NCBI RefSeq assembly: GCF_000308695.1
Contig: NZ_BAGG01000092.1
Span: forward strand, 28,756 to 92,755
Origin: Nocardia takedensis NBRC 100417
GTDB lineage: Bacteria > Actinomycetota > Actinomycetes > Mycobacteriales > Mycobacteriaceae
Direction of reading: 5' to 3'
DNA length: 64,000 bases
Shown: positions 26,489 through 34,506 of the stretch, piece after piece
Numbering within the stretch: position 1 is the stretch's first letter
How the letters are laid out: each line of letters starts with the position of its first letter
Notes under the pieces: model-generated
What the model was told of the DNA's origin: nothing
What the model saw: only the letters and a program-made list of their open reading frames with translations
The model's database searches: none
Translations under genes and position numbers: made by a program

Positions 26489-26640
26489 GAACGGCCGGTC
26501 CGGGCGGCCTGGGCGCGGGTCATCGGGGAACTGCTCGCGGAGCGAAACGCCCACTCGCTCCCAATTGCCAGTCGGGGCGCGGGTCATCGGGGAAGTGCTC
26601 GCGGAGGAGAACACCCCTCGCTCCGAACGGCCAGTCGCGG
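26489..26640. repeat. Imperfect 64-bp tandem repeat upstream of xerC
   Basis: A unit beginning GCGCGGGTCATCGGGGAA occurs at 26513 and again at 26577, a 64-bp period with about 80% identity. A partial copy (ACGGCCGGTCCGGGCGG) precedes the first at about 26490. It fills most of the gap between xerC and the GNAT gene. No open frame across it looks coding. Confidence 0.65.
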
Positions 26641-26721
26641 CGGTCGCACATCCCTGAACCGGCCGACGCCGCCGAGTGATCAACACCGTTCTCGACCGGA
26701 CACCCCCGATGCCCCCGCCGG

Positions 26722-26727
26722 TAGGGT
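26722..26727 (+). promoter_or_regulatory. -10 box for a leaderless GNAT transcript
   Basis: TAGGGT ends 6 nt before the GTG at 26734, with no Shine-Dalgarno sequence. Confidence 0.55.
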
Positions 26728-26733
26728 CGGTAT

Positions 26734-27270
26734 GTGTTCGAGTTGGTCGCGCCGACCGCGCGTTTGTACGACGAATGGGTTGCGGCGCATCGTGAGTGGG
26801 GGCCGGGGACGCACGAGGACGGATTCGGGCTCACGCCGGCGGATGACGTGGCCTCCGAGGCCGGGTTCGTCGAATGGGTGGATCGGTTGCTCGCGCGGGA
26901 GCGGGCCGGTGCCGAGGGGCGGTGCTGTTCGCGGTGGATCGTGGACGGGGACCGGGTGTTGGGTGGGATCGCGTTGCGGTACGGCGACGGGGTGGTGGTG
27001 TCGCAGGTCGGGCATATCGGGTTCGGGGTGACGCCCTCGGCGCGGGGGCGCGGGGTGGCCTCGTGGGCGTTGGGGCGGATGCTGGCGGTAGCGCGGGAGG
27101 CCGGGATGGGACCGGTGTTGCTGGTGTGCGCCGAGAACAACCTCGCCTCGGCGCGGACCATCGAGCGCAATGGCGGCGTGCTCGAAGCGGTGCGGGACAC
27201 TCCGCTCGGCCCCGCGCGACGGTATCGGATCGCGCTCGCGCAGAACGGAAATCGACCTCGCCCGGATTGA
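26734..27270 (+). CDS. GNAT family N-acetyltransferase
   Basis: A 178-residue acetyltransferase. The acetyl-CoA loop GFGVTPSARGRGVASWALG is at about 93-111, followed by VCAENNLASARTIERNGGV, a form typical of small amino-group or protein N-terminal acetyltransferases. The substrate is unknown. It is a single gene on the plus strand, convergent with dprA. Confidence 0.87.
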   Translation: MFELVAPTARLYDEWVAAHREWGPGTHEDGFGLTPADDVASEAGFVEWVDRLLARERAGAEGRCCSRWIVDGDRVLGGIALRYGDGVVVSQVGHIGFGVTPSARGRGVASWALGRMLAVAREAGMGPVLLVCAENNLASARTIERNGGVLEAVRDTPLGPARRYRIALAQNGNRPRPD

Positions 27271-27322
27271 TCACGAATCCCGCCTGCCTGCCGCACGATT
27301 CCCGATCCGATCGCGGAGAGGT

Positions 27323-28531
27323 TCATCGAGCGCCCCGTGGGGTTCGGTGCCACCCGCTCGATCCCATGGTGACCAGGCCCGCCAATTCCAGGCCGACCAG
27401 GGCCGCTCGCACCGACGGGAGGGCGAGGCCGGTGCGGGTGGCCAAGGCGGTGGGCAGGTGGGGGTCTCGAATGGAGAGGGATGCGTAGACGGCAGCCTGG
27501 TCGGCGGGGAGGTCCGGTGTGGCGGAGGTGGCGGGATCGGTCAGGCGCAGGGGGGTTTCGTCGAGGATGTCGGCGGCCTGGGTGACGAGCAAAGCTTCAC
27601 CGTCGCGGATCATGCGGTGGCAGCCGACGGAGACCGCGGAGGTGACGGGCCCCGGGGTGGCCAGGGCGGGCAGGCCGAGGCGGCGCGCCCACTTCACCGT
27701 GTTGCGTGCTCCGCTGCGGACACCCGCCTCGATGACGAGGACAGCGTCGGACAGGGCGGCGATGAGGCGGTTCCTGGACAGGAATTGGTGTTTTCGAGCG
27801 GTGGTGCCGGGTGGATATTCGCTCACCACCGCGCCGTTCTCGGCGATCTCCGCCAGCAGGCGGTCGTGTTGGGCGGGGTACGGGCGGTCGACGCCGCAGG
27901 CGAGGACGGCGACGGTGGCCGCGCCCGCGGCGAGCGCGGCCCGGTGCGCCGCCGCGTCGATGCCGAAGGCGGCTCCGGAGACGATGGTGAGGCCGCGAGC
28001 GGACAGATCGCCGACGATCTCGCCGGTGACCCGATCGCCATAGCCGGTGCTGCACCTGGCCCCGACGACGGCCACCGACCGTTCGGTGACCGTCAGCAGC
28101 GACGCGTTGCCGCGCACCCACAGCACCAGCGGCACGGCGGCGTCCTGATCGCCGCCCGGATCGAGTCGGCCGAGTCCCGCCATCCGCCACGCGGGCCATT
28201 CGGGATCGTCGGGGGTGACGACGCGACCGCCCGAGTGTTCGATGGTTTCGAGATCACGGGCAGCGCAGTCCATATCGCGTCGCTGCGCGGTCGGAACGCG
28301 CAGCGAGGCGGGCAGATCGCACTCGCGCACCGCCCGCGCCGCCTCCACCACGCCCACCGTCGCGATCAGCGCAGACAGCGGGGCGCACGGGCCCTGCACC
28401 ACCCGCGACAGATACACCCACGCGAGCCTGCGCTCTGGGTCCCGATCCTCGACGCGATCCAAGTCGACGGTGCGCACCACGCCGTCCGCCGTGGTGGAAC
28501 CGCCTGCCATGCCCTCGGCATCGATCGTCAT
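27323..28531 (-). CDS. dprA: DNA processing protein DprA (Smf)
   Basis: Loads RecA on single-stranded DNA during uptake of foreign DNA. From the ATG at 28531 the protein has 402 residues. The Rossmann-like DprA domain shows VAVVGARCSTGYG and the signature SGAAFGIDAAAHRAAL, with RNRLIAALSDAVLVIEA downstream. A C-terminal winged-helix-like region (LATRTGLALPSVRAALVGLEL) is present. The frame is open to 28828 but the upstream part is repeat-derived sequence. It is downstream of comM as in mycobacteria. Confidence 0.94.
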   Translation of the reverse strand: MTIDAEGMAGGSTTADGVVRTVDLDRVEDRDPERRLAWVYLSRVVQGPCAPLSALIATVGVVEAARAVRECDLPASLRVPTAQRRDMDCAARDLETIEHSGGRVVTPDDPEWPAWRMAGLGRLDPGGDQDAAVPLVLWVRGNASLLTVTERSVAVVGARCSTGYGDRVTGEIVGDLSARGLTIVSGAAFGIDAAAHRAALAAGAATVAVLACGVDRPYPAQHDRLLAEIAENGAVVSEYPPGTTARKHQFLSRNRLIAALSDAVLVIEAGVRSGARNTVKWARRLGLPALATPGPVTSAVSVGCHRMIRDGEALLVTQAADILDETPLRLTDPATSATPDLPADQAAVYASLSIRDPHLPTALATRTGLALPSVRAALVGLELAGLVTMGSSGWHRTPRGAR

Positions 28532-28971
28532 CCGCACATCCCCTCCCTCTGTGTGTGGTTCTCGCACCACCGGCTCCCCTCCCTCACCGCGCGTTTTTCT
28601 GACCGGAGCGGCGCCTCCCGAGCCGCGTAGTCCGTGAACCACACCGCGCCGGACTCCGTCCCTCGCCGCCTCCTGATCAGCGCCATCCGAAACCGCACCG
28701 CCACTGACCGCACACCCGCGTTCGGGCGGCGGACAGCACCACCGAACTCCCTCATCACCGCACCGTCCTGGCCGGAGCGGGGTCACCGAAGCCGAGACAT
28801 CCTGTGAACGCACACCGCACCGCGGCATCCGTCATCACCACCGGACTTCGTCTCTCGCCCTCCCCCCGACCAGAGCGGACAACCTGAGCACCCCTCCTGA
28901 CCACAGCGGAAGACCCGTGGGCTCCGACGGAGGCACACCGGCCTGTGTCGTGCCGCACTGAATTCGACCGC
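28532..28971. repeat. comM-dprA intergenic region with degenerate direct repeats
   Basis: About 440 nt without a convincing gene. Two diverged copies of one element lie at 28599-28670 and 28768-28860: both run from CTGRCCGGAGCGG through GTGAAC and CACACCGC to a GGACTYCGTC end. Shorter echoes (GACCAGAGCGGA, GACCACAGCGGA) follow near 28868 and 28898. Confidence 0.5.
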
Positions 28972-30480
28972 TCACTGCGCACCTCGTTGACGGAAGTTCA
29001 GGGCCAGCAGGACGTCCTCGGCGGAGGGGGACTCGCCGCCGCGCAGGTCGCAGATGGTCCAGGCGACGCGGATGGCGCGGTCGGCGCCGCGAGCCGACAT
29101 GCGGCCAAGGCGCAGGGCGGACTCGACCGGGGCGACCGCTTCCGGGACGAGGGGGAACTGTTGGCGCAGGGCGTGTCCCGGGACTTCGGCGTTGGTGGTC
29201 CAACCGTGTTCGTGCCAGCGACGGACCGCGGCCCGCCGTGCGGCGGCGACGCGTTCGCGCACGACCGCGCTGCTCTCGGCGACGGCGGCGCTGAACGCTC
29301 CGCCGCCCTGCCCGTGCATCCGCACCCAGATATCGATGCGGTCCATCAGTGGGCCGGACAGTTTGCCCAGGTAGCGGCGGCGGGCCAGCGGTGCGCAGAT
29401 GCAGTCGACATCGCGTGCGGAGGCGCACGGGCACGGGTTGGCGGCCAGGACGAGTTGGAAACGCGCGGGATAGCGGGCGACGCCGTCGCGGCGGGCGATG
29501 CGCACCTCGCCTTCCTCCAGCGGGGTGCGCAGCGCTTCGAGGACCTTGGTGCCGATCTCGGCGCATTCGTCCAGGAACAGCACACCGCGGTGGGCGCGGC
29601 TGACCGCGCCCGGCCGCGCCGAACCGGACCCGCCGCCGACCATCGCCGTGGCGGAGGTGGAGTGGTGCGGGGCGACGAAAGGCGGCGAGGTGACCAAGGG
29701 GTGCTCGCCCGAGAGCGCGCCCGCCATGGAGTGGATGGCGGTGACCTCCAGCGATTCGGAGTCGGTGAGCGGGGGGAGCAGTCCGGGAAGACGTTGCGCG
29801 AGCATCGTCTTCCCGATGCCGGGAGGTCCGGTGAGCAACAGGTGGTGCCCGCCCGCGGCCGCGACTTCCAGGGCCCAGCGGGCTTCGTCCTGACCGACGA
29901 CCTCGCTGAGGTCGCCGCCGGGGCGCGCGGTATCGGGCGGGGCGCCGTTCGGTTCGAGCAGGCCCCCTTCGCCGCGCAACCAGCAGATGACGCGACGCAG
30001 ATGGTCGGTGCCGAACACTTCGATGCCGTCCACCAGTCCGGCCTCGGCGAGCGCGGATTCCGGGACCACGACGGTGGACCATCCGGCCTTGCGCGCCGCG
30101 AGCACGGCGGGCAGCACACCGCGCACCGGCCGGACCCGCCCGTCGAGCGACAGTTCGCCGAGCAGTACCGTCGCGCCGAGTCGGTCGGAGGGGACCGCCC
30201 CCGCGGCATCGAGGACCGATACCGCCAGCGCGAGGTCGTAGACGCTGCCGACCTTCGGCAGTGTGGCCGGTGACAGGGCCAGCACCACGCGGCCGTCGGG
30301 CCACTTCTCCCCCGAGTTGGCCACGGCGGCACGCACCCGGTTGCGCGATTCCTGGAGCGCGGTGTCGGGCAGGCCGACCAGGTTGACCGACGGCAGGCCC
30401 TGCCCGATATCGGCTTCGATCTCCACCAGATGCCCGTCGACGCCCGTCACGGCGACCGAGTGGGCGCGGCCCAGCGCCAT
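28972..30480 (-). CDS. comM: YifB/ComM family AAA+ ATPase (Mg-chelatase-like)
   Basis: A 502-residue hexameric helicase-like ATPase; ComM promotes branch migration during natural transformation in Vibrio and Haemophilus. The N-terminal Lon-protease-like domain precedes Walker A (GPPGIGKTML, at about 217-226), Walker B (VLFLDECAE) and a C-terminal Mg-chelatase region (RAADRAIRVAWTICDL form). Its ATG shares one base with the yraN stop. With dprA this is the conserved competence-related cluster of actinobacteria. Confidence 0.94.
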   Translation of the reverse strand: MALGRAHSVAVTGVDGHLVEIEADIGQGLPSVNLVGLPDTALQESRNRVRAAVANSGEKWPDGRVVLALSPATLPKVGSVYDLALAVSVLDAAGAVPSDRLGATVLLGELSLDGRVRPVRGVLPAVLAARKAGWSTVVVPESALAEAGLVDGIEVFGTDHLRRVICWLRGEGGLLEPNGAPPDTARPGGDLSEVVGQDEARWALEVAAAGGHHLLLTGPPGIGKTMLAQRLPGLLPPLTDSESLEVTAIHSMAGALSGEHPLVTSPPFVAPHHSTSATAMVGGGSGSARPGAVSRAHRGVLFLDECAEIGTKVLEALRTPLEEGEVRIARRDGVARYPARFQLVLAANPCPCASARDVDCICAPLARRRYLGKLSGPLMDRIDIWVRMHGQGGGAFSAAVAESSAVVRERVAAARRAAVRRWHEHGWTTNAEVPGHALRQQFPLVPEAVAPVESALRLGRMSARGADRAIRVAWTICDLRGGESPSAEDVLLALNFRQRGAQ

Positions 30481-30836
30481 CAGAACACCCCCGCGAGATG
30501 TTCGACCACGGGCCGGTACCCGCGACGCAGCACGACCGCGACGACGTCGAAGCGGATCTGCGGCGCGCTCCCCTGCTGCTGGGCGAGCCAGCTCAGCGCG
30601 GTGCGTCGGATGCGCTGCTGTTTGGTGTAGGTGACCGCTTCGGCGGGGACACCGTAGGCGAGGCCGGTGCGCGTCTTCACCTCGACGAACGCGGTGACCT
30701 CGCGGTGCGCGGCGATCAGATCGAGTTCGCCGTAGCGGCAGCGCCAGTTCCGCGCGAGGATCCGCATGCCCGCGGCCTCGAGGAACCGGGCCGCCAGTTC
30801 TTCGCCTTGTGCGCCGAGCGCCTGATTGTCTGCCAC
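30480..30836 (-). CDS. YraN family (UPF0102) endonuclease-like protein
   Basis: A 118-residue protein with a restriction-endonuclease-like fold. The motif GELDLIAAHREVTAFVEVKTR holds the acidic residues and Lys of a PD-(D/E)xK site. It starts at GTG 30836. Found beside rnhB and comM in many bacteria (Rv2898c here). Function is unproven, though the fold suggests DNA repair or recombination. Confidence 0.92.
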   Translation of the reverse strand: MADNQALGAQGEELAARFLEAAGMRILARNWRCRYGELDLIAAHREVTAFVEVKTRTGLAYGVPAEAVTYTKQQRIRRTALSWLAQQQGSAPQIRFDVVAVVLRRGYRPVVEHLAGVF

Positions 30837-30934
30837 CGGATCAGCGTGCCCGCCGGGCGGCCGCGATCAGCCGCGCCGACCTGGGGAAACCGCTGCCCTG
30901 TGGAAATCGGCCACCCTGTGCACAACCGGTGAGG

Positions 30935-31240
30935 CTACTCGGGAAGCCGCAGGTCGGGCTTCTCCAACTCCTCGATGTTGACGTCCTTGAAGGTGATGAC
31001 CCGCACGTGCTTGACGAAGCGCGCCGGGCGGTACATGTCCCACACCCACGCATCGCTCATCCGCACTTCGAAGTACACCTCGCCGTCGGCGTTCTGCGGG
31101 CGCAACTCCACGGAGTTGGCCAGGTAGAAGCGACGCTCGGTCTCCACCACGTACGAGAACTGACCGACGATGTCCTTGTACTCGCGGTAGAGCGAGAGTT
31201 CCATCTCGGTTTCGTATTTCTCGAGGTCCTCGGCACTCAT
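30935..31240 (-). CDS. DUF2469 family protein
   Basis: A 101-residue acidic protein starting MSAEDLEKYETEMELSLYRE, the same length as Rv2901c. The sequence is strongly conserved across actinobacteria and has a continuous beta-rich middle (RRFYLANSVELRPQNADGEV). There is no known function. It lies between yraN and rnhB, as in mycobacteria. The start at 31240 is chosen over an upstream in-frame codon at 31270 by length and by sequence conservation. Confidence 0.92.
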   Translation of the reverse strand: MSAEDLEKYETEMELSLYREYKDIVGQFSYVVETERRFYLANSVELRPQNADGEVYFEVRMSDAWVWDMYRPARFVKHVRVITFKDVNIEELEKPDLRLPE

Positions 31241-31357
31241 CGGGTGGAACGTCCTCCTTCTTCGCCGCACTGCGTTCGATGTGCGGTGTTCGCTGGGCTC
31301 CGGTGGGCGATCACACCCGCGGGCCGGTCACGCACGCCGCTGCGTCGTCTGCGCACA

Positions 31358-32134
31358 TCATCTCGCATGGGCGGCGTCGGTAGCCACTCGGCTGTCCCGC
31401 GCGCCCTCCGGGAGGACCGTTTCGACGCCGTCGACCACCGTCGCGAGCGTCGCGGACGACTCGGCCGCGAGCGGGCGCAACCCCAGCGCCTCGCGCACGT
31501 TGCGCCAGGATCGGCGGTGTTCGTCGCTGGGGCCGAGACGTTCCAACGCGGCGGTGTGTTCGGGCGTGTTGTAGCCCTTGTGGGCGGCGAATCCGTAGCC
31601 GGGCAGCTTGCGGTCCAATTCGACCATCATCCGGTCCCTGGTGACCTTGGCGAGGATCGACGCGGCCGCGATGCAGGCCGCCGTCGCGTCGCCGCCGATC
31701 ACGGGCAACGAGGGCACCGGGATGCCCGGCACCCGGAAACCGTCGGTCAGGACGTAGCCAGGGGTGTGGCGCAGGCCCGCCACCGCACGGCGCATGCCCT
31801 CGATGTTGGCGACGTGGATGCCGATGGCATCGATCTCCCAGGCCGGGATCACCACCACTTCGTAGGCCAGCGCGAGGCGGGTGATGATCGGGAACAGCTC
31901 TTCCCGGGTGGCCTCGGTGAGCTTCTTCGAGTCGTCCAGGCCGGCCAACCGGTCGTAGGCCTTGGGGGCGAGCAGACAGGAGGCCACCACCAGCGGCCCC
32001 GCGCACGGCCCGCGGCCCGCCTCGTCCACGCCCGCGACCGGCCCCAGCCCGCCGCGGATCAGCGCCGCCTCCAACGTGCGCAGGCCGCCCGCCCGGCGCA
32101 TCACCACCCGCGGCGGCCACCCGCTGTTCGGCAT
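31358..32134 (-). CDS. rnhB: Ribonuclease HII
   Basis: Removes RNA from RNA-DNA hybrids and single ribonucleotides from DNA. The catalytic signature GVDEAGRGPCAGPLV (Asp, Glu) is about 30 residues from the N-terminus; later conserved parts are GGDATAACIAAASILAKVTRD and KGYNTPEH. From the ATG at 32134 the protein has 258 residues and starts like mycobacterial RnhB (WPPR, RAGGLRTLE); GTG at 32158 is also open. Confidence 0.95.
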   Translation of the reverse strand: MPNSGWPPRVVMRRAGGLRTLEAALIRGGLGPVAGVDEAGRGPCAGPLVVASCLLAPKAYDRLAGLDDSKKLTEATREELFPIITRLALAYEVVVIPAWEIDAIGIHVANIEGMRRAVAGLRHTPGYVLTDGFRVPGIPVPSLPVIGGDATAACIAAASILAKVTRDRMMVELDRKLPGYGFAAHKGYNTPEHTAALERLGPSDEHRRSWRNVREALGLRPLAAESSATLATVVDGVETVLPEGARDSRVATDAAHAR

Positions 32135-32186
32135 CACGGCCACTCGACTCTGCCCCACCGTTCGATCATCCGCCCTGTCGCGCCGG

Positions 32187-32978
32187 TCAGTTCGTCTGGG
32201 GATCCTGACTCCTGATCGGACCGATGCGGTTCGGGGGCCAGATCTTGAACACCGCCTTGCCGCGCACGTTGTCGATGGGGACGGTGCCCTGCCACTCGTC
32301 GCCGACGTGGGCGCGCGAATCGGCGGACTGGTTGCGGTTGTCGCCCATCACCCACAAATGGCCCTCCGGGACCCGCACCGGGCCGAAGACGCGGCCGGAC
32401 GGGTAGGTGCCGTTCTGCTGGCCCGGGGTCCACTTGTAGTCGTTCTCGACGTAGGGCTCGTCCAGCGGTTTGCCGTCGACCAGCACCCTGCCTTCGGCAT
32501 CGCAGCACTGCACCGTCTGACCGCCGACCGCGATCACCCGCTTGACCAGGTCGTTCTCATCCGGCGGGACCAGGCCGAAGAAGGAGAAGAAGTTCTGCAC
32601 GCCGCGCACCACACCGTTGTCGGAGCGGATCGAGCGGTAGGCGGTGTTCCAGGACGGCGGGCCCACGAAGACCACGACGTCGCCCGGTTCCGGATCGCTC
32701 CAGTAGGAGGTGATCTTCTCGACGTAGATCCGGTCGCCCGTGCAGCCCGGGCAGCCGTGCAAAGTCGGTTCCATCGACTGGGACGGGATGACGTAGGGCC
32801 TGCCCACGAAGCTCACCATCAGTGCCGCGATGACGGCCGCGATGACGATGAGGATCGGCAGTTCCTGCCAGAACGGGCGTTGTTTCTTGACCTTCTTCTG
32901 GCGTCGCGCGCGCCGGGTGCGCCCCGCGCCTTCGTCGTCCGAACCGGACATCGCCACCGACCCACTTTCGTCTGCCAC
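32187..32978 (-). CDS. lepB: Signal peptidase I
   Basis: Removes signal peptides from secreted proteins at the outer face of the membrane. The protein has 263 residues from the GTG at 32978. A basic cytoplasmic N-terminus precedes one membrane helix at about 40-58. The nucleophile is S68 in PSQSMEPT and the general base is K146 in LVKRVIAVGG; the box MGDNRNQSADSR is present. A TACTCT hexamer 7 nt upstream suggests a leaderless message. Two cysteines in HGCPGCTG are typical of mycobacterial forms. Confidence 0.95.
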   Translation of the reverse strand: MADESGSVAMSGSDDEGAGRTRRARRQKKVKKQRPFWQELPILIVIAAVIAALMVSFVGRPYVIPSQSMEPTLHGCPGCTGDRIYVEKITSYWSDPEPGDVVVFVGPPSWNTAYRSIRSDNGVVRGVQNFFSFFGLVPPDENDLVKRVIAVGGQTVQCCDAEGRVLVDGKPLDEPYVENDYKWTPGQQNGTYPSGRVFGPVRVPEGHLWVMGDNRNQSADSRAHVGDEWQGTVPIDNVRGKAVFKIWPPNRIGPIRSQDPQTN

Positions 32979-33104
32979 GCCGAACAGAGTAGCCCGACAC
33001 CATGACGATCGGTCCGGTGCCGGGCTACTAAGGGCTGTCACGGCTTTCACGCCGTGGCCGCGAGGCCGGATGCGTTCGCGCACCGCGGCCTCACGACGGG
33101 AAGC

Positions 33105-33446
33105 TCAGCGCTTCTCCTTGATCTTGGCGGCCTTGCCGCGCAGGTCACGCAGGTAGTACAGCTTGGCCCGGCGGACATCGCCGCGGGTCACGACCTCGAT
33201 GTGGTCGATGTTGGGGGTGTGCACCGGGAAGGTGCGCTCCACGCCGACGCCGAAGGAGACCTTGCGGACGGTGAAGGTCTCGCGGACGCCGCCGCCCTGA
33301 CGTCGGATGACGACGCCCTTGAAGACCTGGATGCGCTCCTTCGAGCCTTCGATGACCTTCACGTGCACATTGAGGGTGTCGCCCGGCCGGAAGTCGGGGA
33401 CGTCGCTGCGCAGCGACCGTTCGTCGAGGAAGTCAAGGGTGTTCAT
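33105..33446 (-). CDS. rplS: 50S ribosomal protein L19
   Basis: A 113-residue protein with the L19 core FRPGDTLNVHVKVIEGSKER and the C-terminal VRRAKLYYLRDLRGKAAK. The ATG at 33446 (MNTLDF) is preferred to the ATG at 33452, because AAGGAT is a proper distance from the former and touches the latter. L19 sits at the 30S-50S interface. It has its own promoter, shared in sequence with rpsP, about 120 nt upstream. Confidence 0.97.
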   Translation of the reverse strand: MNTLDFLDERSLRSDVPDFRPGDTLNVHVKVIEGSKERIQVFKGVVIRRQGGGVRETFTVRKVSFGVGVERTFPVHTPNIDHIEVVTRGDVRRAKLYYLRDLRGKAAKIKEKR

Positions 33447-33567
33447 GTCCATCCTTCTGATGTGTGCGCGAACAGAGGACCCTGGCGGCACGGGTGGTGC
33501 GCGACCGGTTCATGCTCCGAATTGAGGAGTGCTCCCGGGGTCGACAAAGCACCCAGGGCAACCCGTG

Positions 33568-33586
33568 CATTGTGCCAGACCGGGCG
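33568..33586 (-). promoter_or_regulatory. rplS promoter block identical to that of rpsP
   Basis: A 19-bp sequence reading CATTGTGCCAGACCGGGCG on the plus strand. On the minus strand it contains CACAAT (33569-33574), a likely -10 box about 120 nt upstream of the L19 start. The same 19 bp occur upstream of rpsP. Confidence 0.6.
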
Positions 33587-33612
33587 CACGCAGGAAAAAT
33601 CGCCCCCGCTGG

Positions 33613-34476
33613 TCAGCTGTCGGCGTCGCGCTCCCACGGCAGGTGGTGCGGATGCGGCGAGGGCGGCGCGGGCACCACCTTCCTGCTCAGCTCGGCCTCC
33701 GCGGCCACCCGCGCGTGCTCGACGTCGGGTTTGCCCGCGATCAGATCCTGGATGAAGATTTTGGCCCGGATCACCGGACGCCGGTAGCGACGCTCCCGGA
33801 CGATCGCCCGGTACATCATGCGGCGGCGGTCGGCGTAACGCCACCGCGCCCAGGGCGCGCCGGGGCGGCTGAGCCGCAGCGCCCCGACCACCAGCAGCGG
33901 CGGGAAGAACATGCCGAACAGACCCGTCCAGATCTTGCCCTTGGCGATGACGATCGCGGCCAGCATCAGGTTCACGATCGCGAAGGCGCTGACGACGATG
34001 CGGGCCTCGGTGCCCATGTTGGCACGGAAGTCGTTGATCTCGAGCAGCGAGAGCGGGTGGAAGCCGAGCAACAGCAGACCCGTCACCGCGAGGGCGACGA
34101 ACACCGCGTCGACCGAGGTGCGGCCCTGTTCCTCCCAGTAGACGTCGCGCAGGTAGTAGATCAGCGCGAATTCGTCGAGGACCAGGGCCGCGCCCACGCC
34201 GAAGGCCGCGGCGAGCAGGCTCGCGGTGAGGTTGTCGGCGTCGTCGTAGACCGCGACCATGCCCAGGCCGGAGCCGAGCACCAGGATCACGCCGAAGACC
34301 ATGTGGTGGATGTGCACGCTGCCCGCGCGCAGGTTGCCGGGCCACCAGCGGACCTTCTTGCGGATCAAGCGGACGCTGAGGCGGATGAACAGGAAGCCGA
34401 CGATGAACCCGAACAGGAAGCACAGCAGGGGCAGGCGACCCTGCGCGATCACATCCTCTTCGAGCCATCTGCGCAT
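33613..34476 (-). CDS. Conserved multi-pass membrane protein of unknown function
   Basis: A 287-residue protein with about seven predicted membrane helices between residues 15 and 205 and a basic, Arg-rich cytoplasmic C-terminus ending PHPHHLPWERDADS. A notable motif is VHIHHMVFG at about residues 53-61, at the start of the second helix; histidines and the Glu/Asp pair LDEFALIYYLRD could bind metal. I do not recognise an experimentally defined family. It lies between tex and rplS on the same strand, about 30 nt downstream of the tex stop. Confidence 0.75.
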   Translation of the reverse strand: MRRWLEEDVIAQGRLPLLCFLFGFIVGFLFIRLSVRLIRKKVRWWPGNLRAGSVHIHHMVFGVILVLGSGLGMVAVYDDADNLTASLLAAAFGVGAALVLDEFALIYYLRDVYWEEQGRTSVDAVFVALAVTGLLLLGFHPLSLLEINDFRANMGTEARIVVSAFAIVNLMLAAIVIAKGKIWTGLFGMFFPPLLVVGALRLSRPGAPWARWRYADRRRMMYRAIVRERRYRRPVIRAKIFIQDLIAGKPDVEHARVAAEAELSRKVVPAPPSPHPHHLPWERDADS

Positions 34477-34506
34477 GGCCGCCCGCCCCTTCGTCCGTGT
34501 GTGGCG

